From the NCBI GenBank assembly GCA_041530395.1, contig CP136945.1:682001-746000 (forward strand): a DNA stretch of 64,000 bases, in the 5' to 3' direction. Made by a program: the position numbers and the translations under genes. Shown here piece after piece: positions 37,501-45,940 of the stretch; the stretch's first letter is position 1, and the number at the start of each line of letters is the position of its first letter. The notes beneath the pieces are model-generated. The model searched no databases, was not told the DNA's origin, and saw only the letters and a program-made list of their open reading frames with translations. This DNA comes from Thermosynechococcaceae cyanobacterium Okahandja (lineage in GTDB: Bacteria; Cyanobacteriota; Cyanobacteriia; Thermosynechococcales; Thermosynechococcaceae).

Positions 37501-38262
37501 ATGACTTCTTTTTTGGCGCCGATTGTTCCCATTCGTTCCCTGACATTAGATGCGGCTCACGCGGTCCTGAAGGGGTGTCGTCCAAGCCGTCAGCAACAGG
37601 TGCTACCCTATCTGGTTGCCCTCTACACCTTTATTGACTGGTGGGAAACAGAGGGGGTGCTCAGTAAGGGGGAGGATTGGGAGGATATTCCCGCCCAACT
37701 GACCCTGAGTACCACGTGGTGCGAGCGCCCGGATGTCTTAGATTTACTCGACATTGCTGACCTGAATTTAGAAGGGGTGCAGTTGGCTCTCTACCCGGTT
37801 GAACCTAGCCAACCCCTGCAAATTCACTGTCCTACGTTTTTAGGGGTGGTAAATGCTGATATGGCGGTGGCCGTCTCCCTAGAGCGCGATCGCCGCTGGG
37901 CGCAAATCCTTGGCTTTAGCGATCGCCAAACCCTTGTCAGCCACTGGCAACAGTTTCCGGCCAATGCCCAAGGCATTGGAACCTTTCCCCTCGAGCAACT
38001 CCAGCCCATTTATTACTTGGCGGAGCAAATTAGCTTCCTTAGCCCAGTGCCCAACATGCCGGCCAAGACGGTCATGACCAAGGGCAATACCTATGGGGAA
38101 CCGCTGCAAAACATTCCTGAGCTAGCCGCCCTCATGGAAACTGCCACAACCGAGCCGTCTGTGGAGCGAGCCACCATTGATCAAAACGGCCTCCAACGGC
38201 TGCTACAGGCCTTGCAACAGGGCTATAGTGATCCCATTCAAACGCCCCTATCCCAAGAGTGA
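37501..38262 (+). CDS. DUF1822 family protein
   Basis: 253 residues from the ATG at 37501 (MTSFLAPIVPIRSLTLDAAH). The features SRQQQVLPYLVALYTFIDWW and the tryptophan- and acid-rich middle (TTWCERPDVLDLLDIADLNL) are typical of the cyanobacterial DUF1822 family, whose function is unknown. It starts 45 bp after the sigma-like gene and is almost certainly cotranscribed. In other cyanobacteria DUF1822 genes often sit beside sigma-like genes and CHASE2 or CHAT proteins; here such a partner is absent. Confidence 0.8.
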   Translation: MTSFLAPIVPIRSLTLDAAHAVLKGCRPSRQQQVLPYLVALYTFIDWWETEGVLSKGEDWEDIPAQLTLSTTWCERPDVLDLLDIADLNLEGVQLALYPVEPSQPLQIHCPTFLGVVNADMAVAVSLERDRRWAQILGFSDRQTLVSHWQQFPANAQGIGTFPLEQLQPIYYLAEQISFLSPVPNMPAKTVMTKGNTYGEPLQNIPELAALMETATTEPSVERATIDQNGLQRLLQALQQGYSDPIQTPLSQE

Positions 38263-38288
38263 CAGACTCCCGATGCTCAAGCGAAGAG

Positions 38289-38320
38289 TAGAGTGCGGGG
38301 CTTCCCGCCGATGAAGCTAA
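38289..38320 (-). repeat. 32-bp repeat, IS200/IS605-type end candidate (copy 2)
   Basis: Read on the minus strand this is 28/32 identical to 16698-16729, including the hairpin core GGGAAGCCCCGCAC. No transposase gene is next to it. It closes the tubulin-like/sigma-like/DUF1822 block on the right. Confidence 0.5.
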
Positions 38321-38322
38321 AG

Positions 38323-38529
38323 CTAGCAGAGCTTAAGGGCTGTACTGGGCACCTCTTCCCACGAAGTAACGGTGCGGAGGCGAACTTGCCAGCCCGCCGC
38401 TTTTTGCTCCGGGGTTAGATTTTTTTCAAAAGACTGCACGCATTCTTGGGCTTGATCCTCGTCGCAGCAGGCAATACAGGCATAGAGCAGACCGGATGGG
38501 TCAATTTGTTCACTTACCCAGATTGTCAT
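38323..38529 (-). CDS. Small conserved hypothetical protein
   Basis: 68 residues. It has a CIACCDEDQAQECVQSF stretch with three cysteines in the middle and a C-terminal TVTSWEEVPSTALKL. It looks like one compact alpha/beta domain. The family is not recognised. It ends next to the IS-end-like repeat and lies about 190 bp from psaI, which is on the same strand. That gap (38530-38719) holds no evident gene. Confidence 0.6.
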   Translation of the reverse strand: MTIWVSEQIDPSGLLYACIACCDEDQAQECVQSFEKNLTPEQKAAGWQVRLRTVTSWEEVPSTALKLC

Positions 38530-38719
38530 GCATCGCTCCTTGGCCGTTACTAAACGCTAGAACTACCTACACCCTATCAAATCAAAACACGCCCACAGGC
38601 CACAGTTGCTCTGCCGTCACATACGTTTAACACCGCCGGATTCCTCCCAAGGTTTTGTAGTGGGCGGGGAGCCAAACTCGCCCCGGTTGTGATGAGCAGT
38701 CAGACTCCCCAGAGGCTAC

Positions 38720-38842
38720 CTAAGCTTGGGCATCCCCTTCAATGTAGAGAAAGAGTAAGCCCATGACGACAACGGGCATCAGCCAACAGACAACGGGAAT
38801 AAAAATCCAAGGCAAAAAGGACGCAGCGTAAGATCCCATCAT
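38720..38842 (-). CDS. psaI: Photosystem I subunit VIII (PsaI)
   Basis: A 40-residue single-span protein. The sequence [20 protein letters not shown], then [20 protein letters not shown], is PsaI, including the conserved Pro and the FLYIEG end. PsaI lies beside PsaL and helps form the PSI trimer contact. It follows psaL by 50 bp, the usual psaL-psaI unit. GAGAACC purines precede the ATG. Confidence 0.95.
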   Translation of the reverse strand: MMGSYAASFLPWIFIPVVCWLMPVVVMGLLFLYIEGDAQA

Positions 38843-38892
38843 AATCAGCGGTTCTCCTTGAGGGTCAACAAGTTAATGAAATGACTGAGCCA

Positions 38893-39360
38893 TTAGTTAA
38901 ACAGACCCGTCATAATGCCATCAACTACGGCAAAGTTTTCCAGTAAAAAGAAGGCGACAAAGGCACCACCCATGGCACCGACAAAGAAGCCAGCCGTAAA
39001 CTGACTCCAGCCTTCACCGGTTTTTAGGGCATCGCCACCGCTATTGGCCTTTTGGAAGCTCACCAAGCCGTAGGCCGCCAAGCAGGCGGTTGCCACTAAA
39101 ATTAAGGCAATACCGGAAATGAGACCGCCCAAGTTGGCCACATCTGAGTCCCGCAGGGGGCCAAGTTTGACCCAAGGGCCAATGAGGAAGTAACCGTGTG
39201 CCATGCCAACTTCAAGCCCCCGCAAAATCGGGGACAAGCCTTGACGATAGGCGGGTAAGTTGCTGATAAACGCCTTCACAAGGCCAGAGTCGGAAATTGG
39301 CGTAGATAAATGCCCCACGAAGGGATCGCCATTGTACGGCTTAACCAGTTCGTCTGCCAT
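38893..39360 (-). CDS. psaL: Photosystem I subunit XI (PsaL)
   Basis: 155 residues. N-terminal [20 protein letters not shown] and [20 protein letters not shown] are diagnostic, followed by three membrane helices and the end in MTGLFN. PsaL forms the centre of the PSI trimer and binds chlorophylls and a carotenoid. It is first in the psaL-psaI unit; the promoter must lie in the 155-bp gap shared with the divergent pmbA gene. Confidence 0.97.
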   Translation of the reverse strand: MADELVKPYNGDPFVGHLSTPISDSGLVKAFISNLPAYRQGLSPILRGLEVGMAHGYFLIGPWVKLGPLRDSDVANLGGLISGIALILVATACLAAYGLVSFQKANSGGDALKTGEGWSQFTAGFFVGAMGGAFVAFFLLENFAVVDGIMTGLFN

Positions 39361-39515
39361 GATTTTTATTTCCCTAGCATTCCGTCATGTCTGATTGCAC
39401 AAGGCACAGACCTAAGTGGTTATTCTAGGGAAGCATGGGCAATCGCGGGAGAGCAGAAGGCTATCTCTTCAAGAAAGTTCATGTATCGCAACATCTAGTT
39501 AATCGAATTCTGAGC

Positions 39516-40838
39516 ATGACAATTGATTTTTTAACTGCGCAGCACTTAAGCCACGAATTATTGGCGGCACTCAAACCTGCTGAAGCATTGTTTATCGAGA
39601 TTGCGGGGGAATCCAGCCAATTCATTCGCTTTAATCGGGCACGGGTGCGCCAAATTGGCACGGTGACAGAAACAACAGTAACCCTGCGGCTGCAAACCCA
39701 GCAGCGAACGGCGAGCACATCGTTTCCCTACACCGGCGCGGCGGATTTGCCCTTGGCGATCGCCCACCTTGAAGCCCTACGGGCAGAAACGCTGCAATTG
39801 CCGCCGGATCCTTACCTCAGCCCACCGATCGACACTGGCTCAATTCAAGACACGTACATGGGGCATCTTTTAGGGACTGATGCGGTGGTTCAAGGGCTGC
39901 TGACCCCGGTGCAGGCGTTGGATTTTACGGGCATTTACAGCGGCGGCACGATGGTGCGGGGCAGTTTTAACTCGGCAGGCCAGGAGCACTGGTTTGCCAC
40001 AGAAACCTTTTGCCTAGACTACTCCCTCTTTACGGCGGCGGGCAAAGCGGTAAAAAACACCTATGCGGGAACCCATTGGCAGCAGGAGGCCTATCAAGCC
40101 CAAATTGAGGGCGATCGCCAACAGTTAGCGCAGCTAGACTTACCGGTGCGCCGCCTTGAACCCGGGCGTTACCGCACCTATTTTGCCCCGGCAGCGGTGG
40201 CGGAACTGGTGGGAATGCTCTCTTGGGGAGCCGTGAGTGAGGCCAGCTATCGCCAAGGGGGCAGTGCTTTGGCGAAGTTGCGCGAGGGAGTCAGCCTTTC
40301 GCCCCTGTTTAGCTTGCACGAAGATTTTACGGCGGGAACTGTCCCCCGCTTTAATGCCGAGGGCGATATTGCCCCCTTTTGCCTACCGATCATTGCGAAG
40401 GGGGAGTTACAGACATTCTTGATTAGCCGCCGCACAGCACAGGAGTACGGCCTGCAACCTAACGGTGCCAGTGCCCACGAAGGATTGCGATCTCCCTTGG
40501 TTCTCCCGGGTACACTGCCAAGCGAGGACTGCTTGCGTGCTCTCGATACCGGCCTATACGTGGGTAATTTGCACTACCTGAACTGGAGCGATCGCCCCAG
40601 CGGTCGCCTGACCGGCATGACCCGCTACGCCTGCTTTTGGGTTGAACAGGGGCAGATTGTTGCCCCCATTACTGACCTGCGTTTTGACGATAGCCTCTAC
40701 ACCTTTTGGGGGCAGAACCTCGAAGCCCTAACGGACACACCGGTGTGGATTGCCCATACTGACACCTACGAACGGCGCTCCCTCGGTGGGATGACCGTGC
40801 CCGGGATGTTGGTGAGCGAGTTTAACTTTACCCTCTAG
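39516..40838 (+). CDS. pmbA: PmbA/TldE-like metalloprotease family protein
   Basis: 440 residues from the ATG at 39516 (MTIDFLTAQHLSHELL); upstream in-frame codons would add 27 residues with no support. It has the TldD/PmbA fold, and its C-terminal GGMTVPGMLVSEFNFTL matches the PmbA side, without the HExxxH zinc site found in TldD. In E. coli the TldD-PmbA heterodimer processes microcins and degrades unfolded peptides. The partner tldD is in this window at 52354, unlinked. Confidence 0.8.
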   Translation: MTIDFLTAQHLSHELLAALKPAEALFIEIAGESSQFIRFNRARVRQIGTVTETTVTLRLQTQQRTASTSFPYTGAADLPLAIAHLEALRAETLQLPPDPYLSPPIDTGSIQDTYMGHLLGTDAVVQGLLTPVQALDFTGIYSGGTMVRGSFNSAGQEHWFATETFCLDYSLFTAAGKAVKNTYAGTHWQQEAYQAQIEGDRQQLAQLDLPVRRLEPGRYRTYFAPAAVAELVGMLSWGAVSEASYRQGGSALAKLREGVSLSPLFSLHEDFTAGTVPRFNAEGDIAPFCLPIIAKGELQTFLISRRTAQEYGLQPNGASAHEGLRSPLVLPGTLPSEDCLRALDTGLYVGNLHYLNWSDRPSGRLTGMTRYACFWVEQGQIVAPITDLRFDDSLYTFWGQNLEALTDTPVWIAHTDTYERRSLGGMTVPGMLVSEFNFTL

Positions 40839-40840
40839 GG

Positions 40841-41557
40841 CTAGTCCGCCGTGGCCAGTTCCGTGCTGCCCCGCTGTTTACGGCGGGTGAGGCTGTTGAA
40901 CAACAATTGACCAATGGCCTTAATCAAATTCCCTTCCAGTTCTTGGAAGAGTTTCATGTTCAGGCCAAAGGCCGCGTTGGCTTCCGCGACAATGCGATCA
41001 GCGGTGGCCTCATCCACGCCAAGTTCATCTAGGCGCTGGCGGTAGAGTTGCTTAAAGGCTTTTTCATCGCTGATGGCCTCAAAGTGGTAAAAGGCAGTGC
41101 CTTCGCCATCCTGCAGGTTCATGGCACGCTCGGCAATCCCCTTGAGAATTTGGCCACCGGACAAGTCCCCCAAGTAGCGGGTGTAGGAGTGCGCCACCAG
41201 TAGCTCGGGCGCTGTTTCGGCCACCTCATGGATGCGCGCCACATAGGCTTGGGTGGCCGGGGAGGGGGTTACCTCCTCGCGCCAGTTGCCACCAAAGTAG
41301 TAGGTCAAGTCCCGCTCAAGGCTGTTTTTACGATTCAGTTCAGGAAAATAAATTTTGCCAACAATGGGGTGGTTCTTCAACCGCTCCATTTCCACTTCCA
41401 TGGCACTGTAAACGTGGTAGAGGCTGGCAACGAGCTTGCGGTAGGAGCTTTTTTCCACCGTTCCCTTTAGGAAGCAACGCACAAAGCCGACGTTCTCAGC
41501 CATTGTATGGGCTTTTTTGGTGCCTTCGCGCAATTTCGTTGCTAGAGACGTAGTCAT
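40841..41557 (-). CDS. ho1: Heme oxygenase (biliverdin-producing)
   Basis: 238 residues from the ATG at 41557 (MTTSLATKLREGTKKAHTMA). The proximal heme-ligand His is in KKAHTMAENVGF, and the distal helix is YTRYLGDLSGGQILKGIAER. It converts heme to biliverdin IX-alpha, the first step to phycocyanobilin for phycobilisomes and phytochromes. The C-terminus ends in a basic, non-membrane tail. It converges with pmbA with three bases between the stop codons. Confidence 0.96.
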   Translation of the reverse strand: MTTSLATKLREGTKKAHTMAENVGFVRCFLKGTVEKSSYRKLVASLYHVYSAMEVEMERLKNHPIVGKIYFPELNRKNSLERDLTYYFGGNWREEVTPSPATQAYVARIHEVAETAPELLVAHSYTRYLGDLSGGQILKGIAERAMNLQDGEGTAFYHFEAISDEKAFKQLYRQRLDELGVDEATADRIVAEANAAFGLNMKLFQELEGNLIKAIGQLLFNSLTRRKQRGSTELATAD

Positions 41558-41655
41558 TACAGAATCCTTCTTAACGGTTTGCAACGTTTTGTTTCTAAAC
41601 TCGACCGCAAAAACAGTCTAATTCTCAGGCTACGGGGAAGCGGTACCGTTTTTCG

Positions 41656-43041
41656 TTAAAAATCATTAAGGCGCTGCCGTGCTGCTGCTAGGGCTGCCCG
41701 CACCTGCGCAAAGCCGGTGCCACCGTAACTATTGCGGGCGGCGACCACCTGCTCGGGGGCAAGCCGCGCGTAAATATCCTGTTCAAAGGCCGGGTGGAGG
41801 GCTTGCCATTCCGCTAGGGTTAAATCCTTAAGAAACTTCCCCTGCTCTAGGCAGGTTTTGACCACCCGCCCCACAAGGTTATAGGCTTCGCGAAAGGGCA
41901 CCCCTTTACTGGCCAGATAGTCCGCCACATCGGTGGCATTGGCAAAATCACTGTTCACTGCTGCCGCTAGGCGCTGGGGCTGAAATACAATGCCTTCTGC
42001 CATCAGGATGGTCATGGCCTCCAGACAAGCCGTGACCGTATCCACCGCATCAAAAATGGCTTCTTTATCTTCTTGCAGGTCTTTGTTGTAGGCCAAGGGC
42101 AAGCCCTTCATGAGCACCAGTAGGGCTTGGAGATGGCCAAACACCCGTCCACTTTTGCCGCGCACCAGTTCAGGGACATCGGGGTTTTTCTTTTGGGGCA
42201 TAATACTTGAGCCGGTGGCGCAGGTATCGGTGAGCTTGATAAAGGCAAATTCTTCTGAGGCCCAAAGAATAATTTCTTCCGCCAAGCGAGACAGGTGCAC
42301 CATGATTAAACTAGCGGCGCACAAAAATTCAATCGCAAAGTCGCGATCGCTCACGGCATCAAGGCTATTCCGGTAGGGTTCCGCAAACCCCAACAGTTCG
42401 GCACTGTAGTGGCGATCGATGGGAAATGTCGTCCCGGCTAAGGCACCGGCCCCCAAGGGGGAGAGATTCACCCGCTCGCGAATTTGCCCGAGGCGTTGCC
42501 AGTCCCGCTCTGCCATTTCCACGTAGGCCAGCAGATGATGCGCCAAGCTGAGGGGTTGTGCCCGCTGCAGATGGGTGTAGCCGGGAATCAGCGTTTCCAC
42601 GTGGGGCGTGGCCAACTCAATGAGGGTGCGCTGCCACTGCCGCAGTTGGCGCTGGAGGCGCTCGATTTCGGCGCGCAGGTACAGGCGGATGTCGGTACCC
42701 ACTTGGTCATTGCGGGAGCGGGCGGTGTGTAACTTTTTGCCCACGTCTCCCACCAGTTCTGTCAAGCGCCGCTCGACAGCAAAGTGGACATCTTCGGCCT
42801 CAATGCCGGGGGTAAATTGCCCGTGGCGGTACTCCTGGCGAATCTGCTCTAGGCCGTTGACCAGTTGTTCTGCTTCTTCTGGGGTGATAATGCCTGTCTT
42901 GGCCAGCATTTTGGCATGGGCTTGGGAGCCGGTGAGGTCGTACTCAATCAGGCGAATGTCAAAGCCAATACTGGCATTAAAGCGGGCGATCGCCGGGTGG
43001 AGGGCACTTTCAAACCGTTGGCTCCAGGGTTGGGCACTCAC
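41656..43041 (-). CDS. argH: Argininosuccinate lyase
   Basis: 461 residues. The fumarase/aspartase superfamily signature is [16 protein letters not shown] (about residue 279), with upstream [18 protein letters not shown] and [17 protein letters not shown]. It splits argininosuccinate into arginine and fumarate, the last step of arginine synthesis. Homotetrameric in the family. It is a single gene here, with the small membrane protein gene 37 bp upstream on the same strand. Confidence 0.97.
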   Translation of the reverse strand: MSAQPWSQRFESALHPAIARFNASIGFDIRLIEYDLTGSQAHAKMLAKTGIITPEEAEQLVNGLEQIRQEYRHGQFTPGIEAEDVHFAVERRLTELVGDVGKKLHTARSRNDQVGTDIRLYLRAEIERLQRQLRQWQRTLIELATPHVETLIPGYTHLQRAQPLSLAHHLLAYVEMAERDWQRLGQIRERVNLSPLGAGALAGTTFPIDRHYSAELLGFAEPYRNSLDAVSDRDFAIEFLCAASLIMVHLSRLAEEIILWASEEFAFIKLTDTCATGSSIMPQKKNPDVPELVRGKSGRVFGHLQALLVLMKGLPLAYNKDLQEDKEAIFDAVDTVTACLEAMTILMAEGIVFQPQRLAAAVNSDFANATDVADYLASKGVPFREAYNLVGRVVKTCLEQGKFLKDLTLAEWQALHPAFEQDIYARLAPEQVVAARNSYGGTGFAQVRAALAAARQRLNDF

Positions 43042-43077
43042 GCGCAGGTCTCAAAAATGGGGGGGACGCTAAAACAA

Positions 43078-43281
43078 CTAGAAATTTAATAACTTACCAA
43101 ACACCCAGCCGAGGGCAAGGCCAATAATGAGTGCCCACAGTTGACCGGAATCAACAAAATTATTCCACGCCTTAGCAAAGTCATCCCCAAGGGTATCCTT
43201 AAACTGCTGTGCAACTAGAATCTGCGGCTCAACAGTGACGGACGTGGCCATTAATGTATGGGTTTCTGTGGGCATGACCAT
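43078..43281 (-). CDS. Small membrane protein of unknown function
   Basis: 67 residues, or 65 or 57 if the ATGs at 43275 or 43251 are used; none has a clear ribosome-binding site. One C-terminal membrane span (LWALIIGLALGWVFGKLLNF) follows an amphipathic stretch (QQFKDTLGDDFAKAWNNFVD). The short tail-anchored layout is common among small cyanobacterial thylakoid proteins, but the family is not recognised. It lies 37 bp upstream of argH on the same strand and 205 bp from the divergent psaD. Confidence 0.55.
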   Translation of the reverse strand: MVMPTETHTLMATSVTVEPQILVAQQFKDTLGDDFAKAWNNFVDSGQLWALIIGLALGWVFGKLLNF

Positions 43282-43359
43282 AGATCGTTGTCCATAGGGG
43301 AAACAAAACTAAAGTTTATCCTAGCGGAGGCCGGGGCGATCGCCAAGGGAGGGGGGAAA

Positions 43360-43395
43360 CTCACAAACTGTTACAGTTTCTCACAAACCTATACC
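43360..43395 (+). promoter_or_regulatory. Candidate HLR1 (RpaB) element and promoter of psaD
   Basis: GTTACA (43370-43375) and CTCACAAA (43380-43387) are spaced like the two half-sites of HLR1, the second with two mismatches. The first sits in a palindrome AAACTGTTACAGTTT (43364-43378), and CTCACAAAC occurs twice, 20 bp apart (43360 and 43380). A -10-like TATACC lies at 43390-43395. RpaB control of psaD is known in other cyanobacteria and is inferred here. Confidence 0.5.
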
Positions 43396-43486
43396 AAGGC
43401 TACAGCTTCAATGCTACGATGCCGTTGAATCTGGCTGAAATGCCTAGATCATGACTATCTCGTGGGAGATTGGGAGTTAAATTCGC

Positions 43487-43906
43487 ATGACAACACTAAC
43501 TGGGCAACCCCCGCTGTACGGTGGCAGCACTGGCGGCCTCCTCAGCAAAGCCGATGTGGAAGAAAAGTACGCTATCACTTGGATCAGCCCTAAAGAGCAG
43601 GTCTTTGAAATGCCGACCGCTGGGGCAGCCGTAATGCGCGAAGGCGAAAATTTGGTGTATCTTGCTCGCAAAGAGCAGTGCCTTGCTTTGGCAGCGCAGC
43701 AACTGCGTCCTCGCAAAATCAACGACTACAAAATCTACCGTATTTTTCCCGATGGGGAAACGGTACTCCTGCATCCAAAAGATGGGGTCTTCCCAGAAAA
43801 AGTGAATCAAGGTCGCGAAGCGGTGAACACTGTGCCCCGCTCGATTGGTCAGAACCCCAACCCGGCTCAAATTAAGTTTACTGGCAAAAAGCCTTACGAT
43901 CCCTAG
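43487..43906 (+). CDS. psaD: Photosystem I subunit II (PsaD)
   Basis: 139 residues. The stretches [39 protein letters not shown] and TGKKPYDP are characteristic. PsaD is the stromal subunit that anchors PsaC and forms the ferredoxin docking site with its basic surface. The gene is monocistronic: own promoter with a candidate HLR1 site, and a strong terminator 21 bp after the stop. Confidence 0.97.
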   Translation: MTTLTGQPPLYGGSTGGLLSKADVEEKYAITWISPKEQVFEMPTAGAAVMREGENLVYLARKEQCLALAAQQLRPRKINDYKIYRIFPDGETVLLHPKDGVFPEKVNQGREAVNTVPRSIGQNPNPAQIKFTGKKPYDP

Positions 43907-43926
43907 GGGATTCCCCTTGAAATATA

Positions 43927-43958
43927 GAGGGATGCAGAACCCCTGCACCCTCTTTTTT
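43927..43958 (+). terminator. Rho-independent terminator of psaD
   Basis: GAGGG (43927-43931) pairs with CCCTC (43948-43952) and TGCAG (43933-43937) with CTGCA (43943-43947), with one bulged A and a five-base loop. TTTTTT (43953-43958) follows directly. It ends the psaD transcript. Confidence 0.9.
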
Positions 43959-44070
43959 ATTGCTCTTGCCAGCCTATTGATCCAGCCGCAGCACAGGGAT
44001 CAGTGTTGATCTATATCACAGGGAACCCGTGTTTTCTGTGGCACACTAAGCATGAAGGTTTTTGGCAGTC

Positions 44071-44955
44071 CCCATGTTTAACCCCCTCACCGTTCGCTTC
44101 TGGGGTGTGCGCGGTAGCATTCCCTCACCGGGTGCCCATACCGTTCGCTACGGCGGCAATACCCCCTGCGTGGAAATTCAGGCCAACGGCCAGCGGATTA
44201 TTTTTGACGGTGGTACGGGGCTACGGGTGCTCGGGGAGCACTTAATGACGCAACTGCCAGTGGCTGCCCACCTCTTTTTTACCCATACCCACTGGGATCA
44301 TATTCAGGGGTTTCCCTTTTTTCAGCCGGCGTTTGTGCCCGGCAACGAATTCCACATTTATGCGGTTCCGGGGCAAAACGGCCAAGGAATTGAGCGCCGC
44401 CTCAACGATCAAATGCTGCACCCCAACTTTCCCGTGCCCCTGCAAATTATGGGGGGGGATCTGCATTTTCACGATCTGGAGATTGGCGAGCGGGTTAACT
44501 TGGGGGATGGTGTCACCGTCAGCAATCAAGCTCTGTACCATCCCGGTGGCGGGGTGGGCTATCGCGTGAGTTGGCAAGGGATTCATGTGGCCTATATTAC
44601 CGACACCGAGCACTTGCCGGATCAACTGCATCCCGGGGCGTTGGCCCTAGCGGAGCGCGCCGATGTGATGATTTACGATGCCACTTACACCGATGAAGAA
44701 TACCATCATCCCCGCCAAAGTAAGGTGGGCTGGGGGCACTCCACATGGCAAGAGGCCATTAAGTTAGCAGAAGCCGCCGCCGTGAAGCAACTGATCCTTT
44801 TCCACCACGATCCGAGCCATGATGATGATTTCCTAGATGCCATCGGTCACATGGCGCGGCAGCAGTTCCCCCAAACCCTATTGGCACGGGAGGGGCTGGT
44901 CATTTCCGTTTATCCAAATGTGATACACTTTCCTGCGACGGCCCAAGCCAGCTAA
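44071..44955 (+). CDS. MBL-fold metallo-hydrolase
   Basis: 294 residues from the ATG at 44071 (MFNPLTVRFWGVRGSIPSPG); the in-frame codon at 44062 adds three residues. The metal site motif is HTHWDHIQGFPFF (about residue 74), with further ligands in DTEH, YDATYTDEEY and FHHDPSHDD. The N-terminal VRFWGVRGSIPSPG and the VRYGGNTPCVEI stretch fit the cyclic-nucleotide phosphodiesterase-like branch. Substrate is unknown. It is followed by the lipase-like gene seven bases later. Confidence 0.85.
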   Translation, partial: PMFNPLTVRFWGVRGSIPSPGAHTVRYGGNTPCVEIQANGQRIIFDGGTGLRVLGEHLMTQLPVAAHLFFTHTHWDHIQGFPFFQPAFVPGNEFHIYAVPGQNGQGIERRLNDQMLHPNFPVPLQIMGGDLHFHDLEIGERVNLGDGVTVSNQALYHPGGGVGYRVSWQGIHVAYITDTEHLPDQLHPGALALAERADVMIYDATYTDEEYHHPRQSKVGWGHSTWQEAIKLAEAAAVKQLILFHHDPSHDDDFLDAIGHMARQQFPQTLLAREGLVISVYPNVIHFPATAQAS

Positions 44956-44962
44956 GACCCCT

Positions 44963-45676
44963 GTGTTACCTGTCGTTATTTTGCCCGGATATTTGGCCGC
45001 TGCCACAGATTACTACCCGCTGCGGGATGAGCTACGGAAACGCGGGTACATCGCGGAAGTGGTGCCCCTGAAGGTGCGTTCGTGGTTCCCCACGCTTGGG
45101 GGGCGCTCGGTGACACCGATTTTGCAGGCATTAGATGCCACGGTGCAATCTCTCTTAGCTGCTAGTGGCGCACCCCATGTCACGCTGATTGGCCACTCGG
45201 CGGGGGGCTGGATTAGTCGCATTTATCTGGGCGATCGCCCCTACGATGGCCAGGTCTGGGCCGGGCAGCAGCGAGTGCATACGCTCATTACCCTAGGTAC
45301 GCCCCACACCAGTCAAGAGCGCTGGACACGCCGCAATTTGGAGTTTGTGAATACCACCTATCCGGGAGCCTACTACGACCATATTCGCTACGTTTGTTTA
45401 GCGGGTAAGGCCATTTATGGTACGCCCCGCGGCTCTTTTGCCAACTGGTTTACCTATCAAAGCTATAAACTCACCTGTGGTGAGGGGGCTTGCTGGGGAG
45501 ATGGGGTCACACCGGTGACGGCGGCTCACTTGTCGGGGGCTGAAAACATTACCTACGAAGGGGTGCTGCACGCCCCCCGCAGTCGCCTGCGCGATCGCCC
45601 TGAAGCGCCATGGTACGGTTCACCTGACATTGTGACCGCTTGGCAAGCCTATCTAGGGGGCAGTAGGCTTCTCTAG
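44963..45676 (+). CDS. Lipase-like alpha/beta hydrolase
   Basis: 237 residues from a GTG start. The nucleophile elbow is LIGHSAGGWISRIYL (Ser about residue 75), with an oxyanion-type PVVILPGYLA near the start and a later His in NITYEGVLHAP. It resembles PGAP1-like lipases and cyanobacterial homologues. No signal peptide is seen. It is cotranscribed with the MBL-fold gene (seven-base gap). Its 3' end overlaps the CRR7-like gene on the other strand by 24 bp. Confidence 0.82.
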   Translation: MLPVVILPGYLAAATDYYPLRDELRKRGYIAEVVPLKVRSWFPTLGGRSVTPILQALDATVQSLLAASGAPHVTLIGHSAGGWISRIYLGDRPYDGQVWAGQQRVHTLITLGTPHTSQERWTRRNLEFVNTTYPGAYYDHIRYVCLAGKAIYGTPRGSFANWFTYQSYKLTCGEGACWGDGVTPVTAAHLSGAENITYEGVLHAPRSRLRDRPEAPWYGSPDIVTAWQAYLGGSRLL

Positions 45677-45910
45677 ACGCACCGCATACCATTGCACATA
45701 GCCCCCATCCGGTAAGCGTAGCTCGCAGCCTGTGGCCATCAGGTGTTGGGCGCGGCTTTCGGTATCCGCTAACGGCTGTAGGTCGTAGGGCAGGTCTAAC
45801 TCCGGCATTGCCAAATAAGCCATGAGCTTTGCCTTTAGCTCGCCAGCGGTCAGAAACACCTCCGTTGGCGCAGCGGACTCCAGCACAACATAACAGTCTT
45901 CACTAAACAT
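45653..45910 (-). CDS. Chlororespiratory reduction protein 7 (CRR7)-like
   Basis: 85 residues from the ATG at 45910 (MFSEDCYVVLESAAPTEVFL). The sequence LTAGELKAKLMAYL, LPYDLQPLADTESRAQHLMA and GYVQWYAVRLEK matches, from memory, the family annotated as chlororespiratory reduction 7. In plants CRR7 supports assembly of the chloroplast NDH complex; a parallel role in cyanobacterial NDH-1 is inferred. It lies downstream of the KaiB-domain gene on the same strand. Confidence 0.7.
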   Translation of the reverse strand: MFSEDCYVVLESAAPTEVFLTAGELKAKLMAYLAMPELDLPYDLQPLADTESRAQHLMATGCELRLPDGGYVQWYAVRLEKPTAP

Positions 45911-45940
45911 TGTCCCTCGGCTCATCAACGTTCTAGCAGT

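Noticed and set aside
38530..38719. A further small photosystem gene between psaI and the 68-residue gene
   Set aside because: No frame with a membrane span or known PSI subunit sequence was found.
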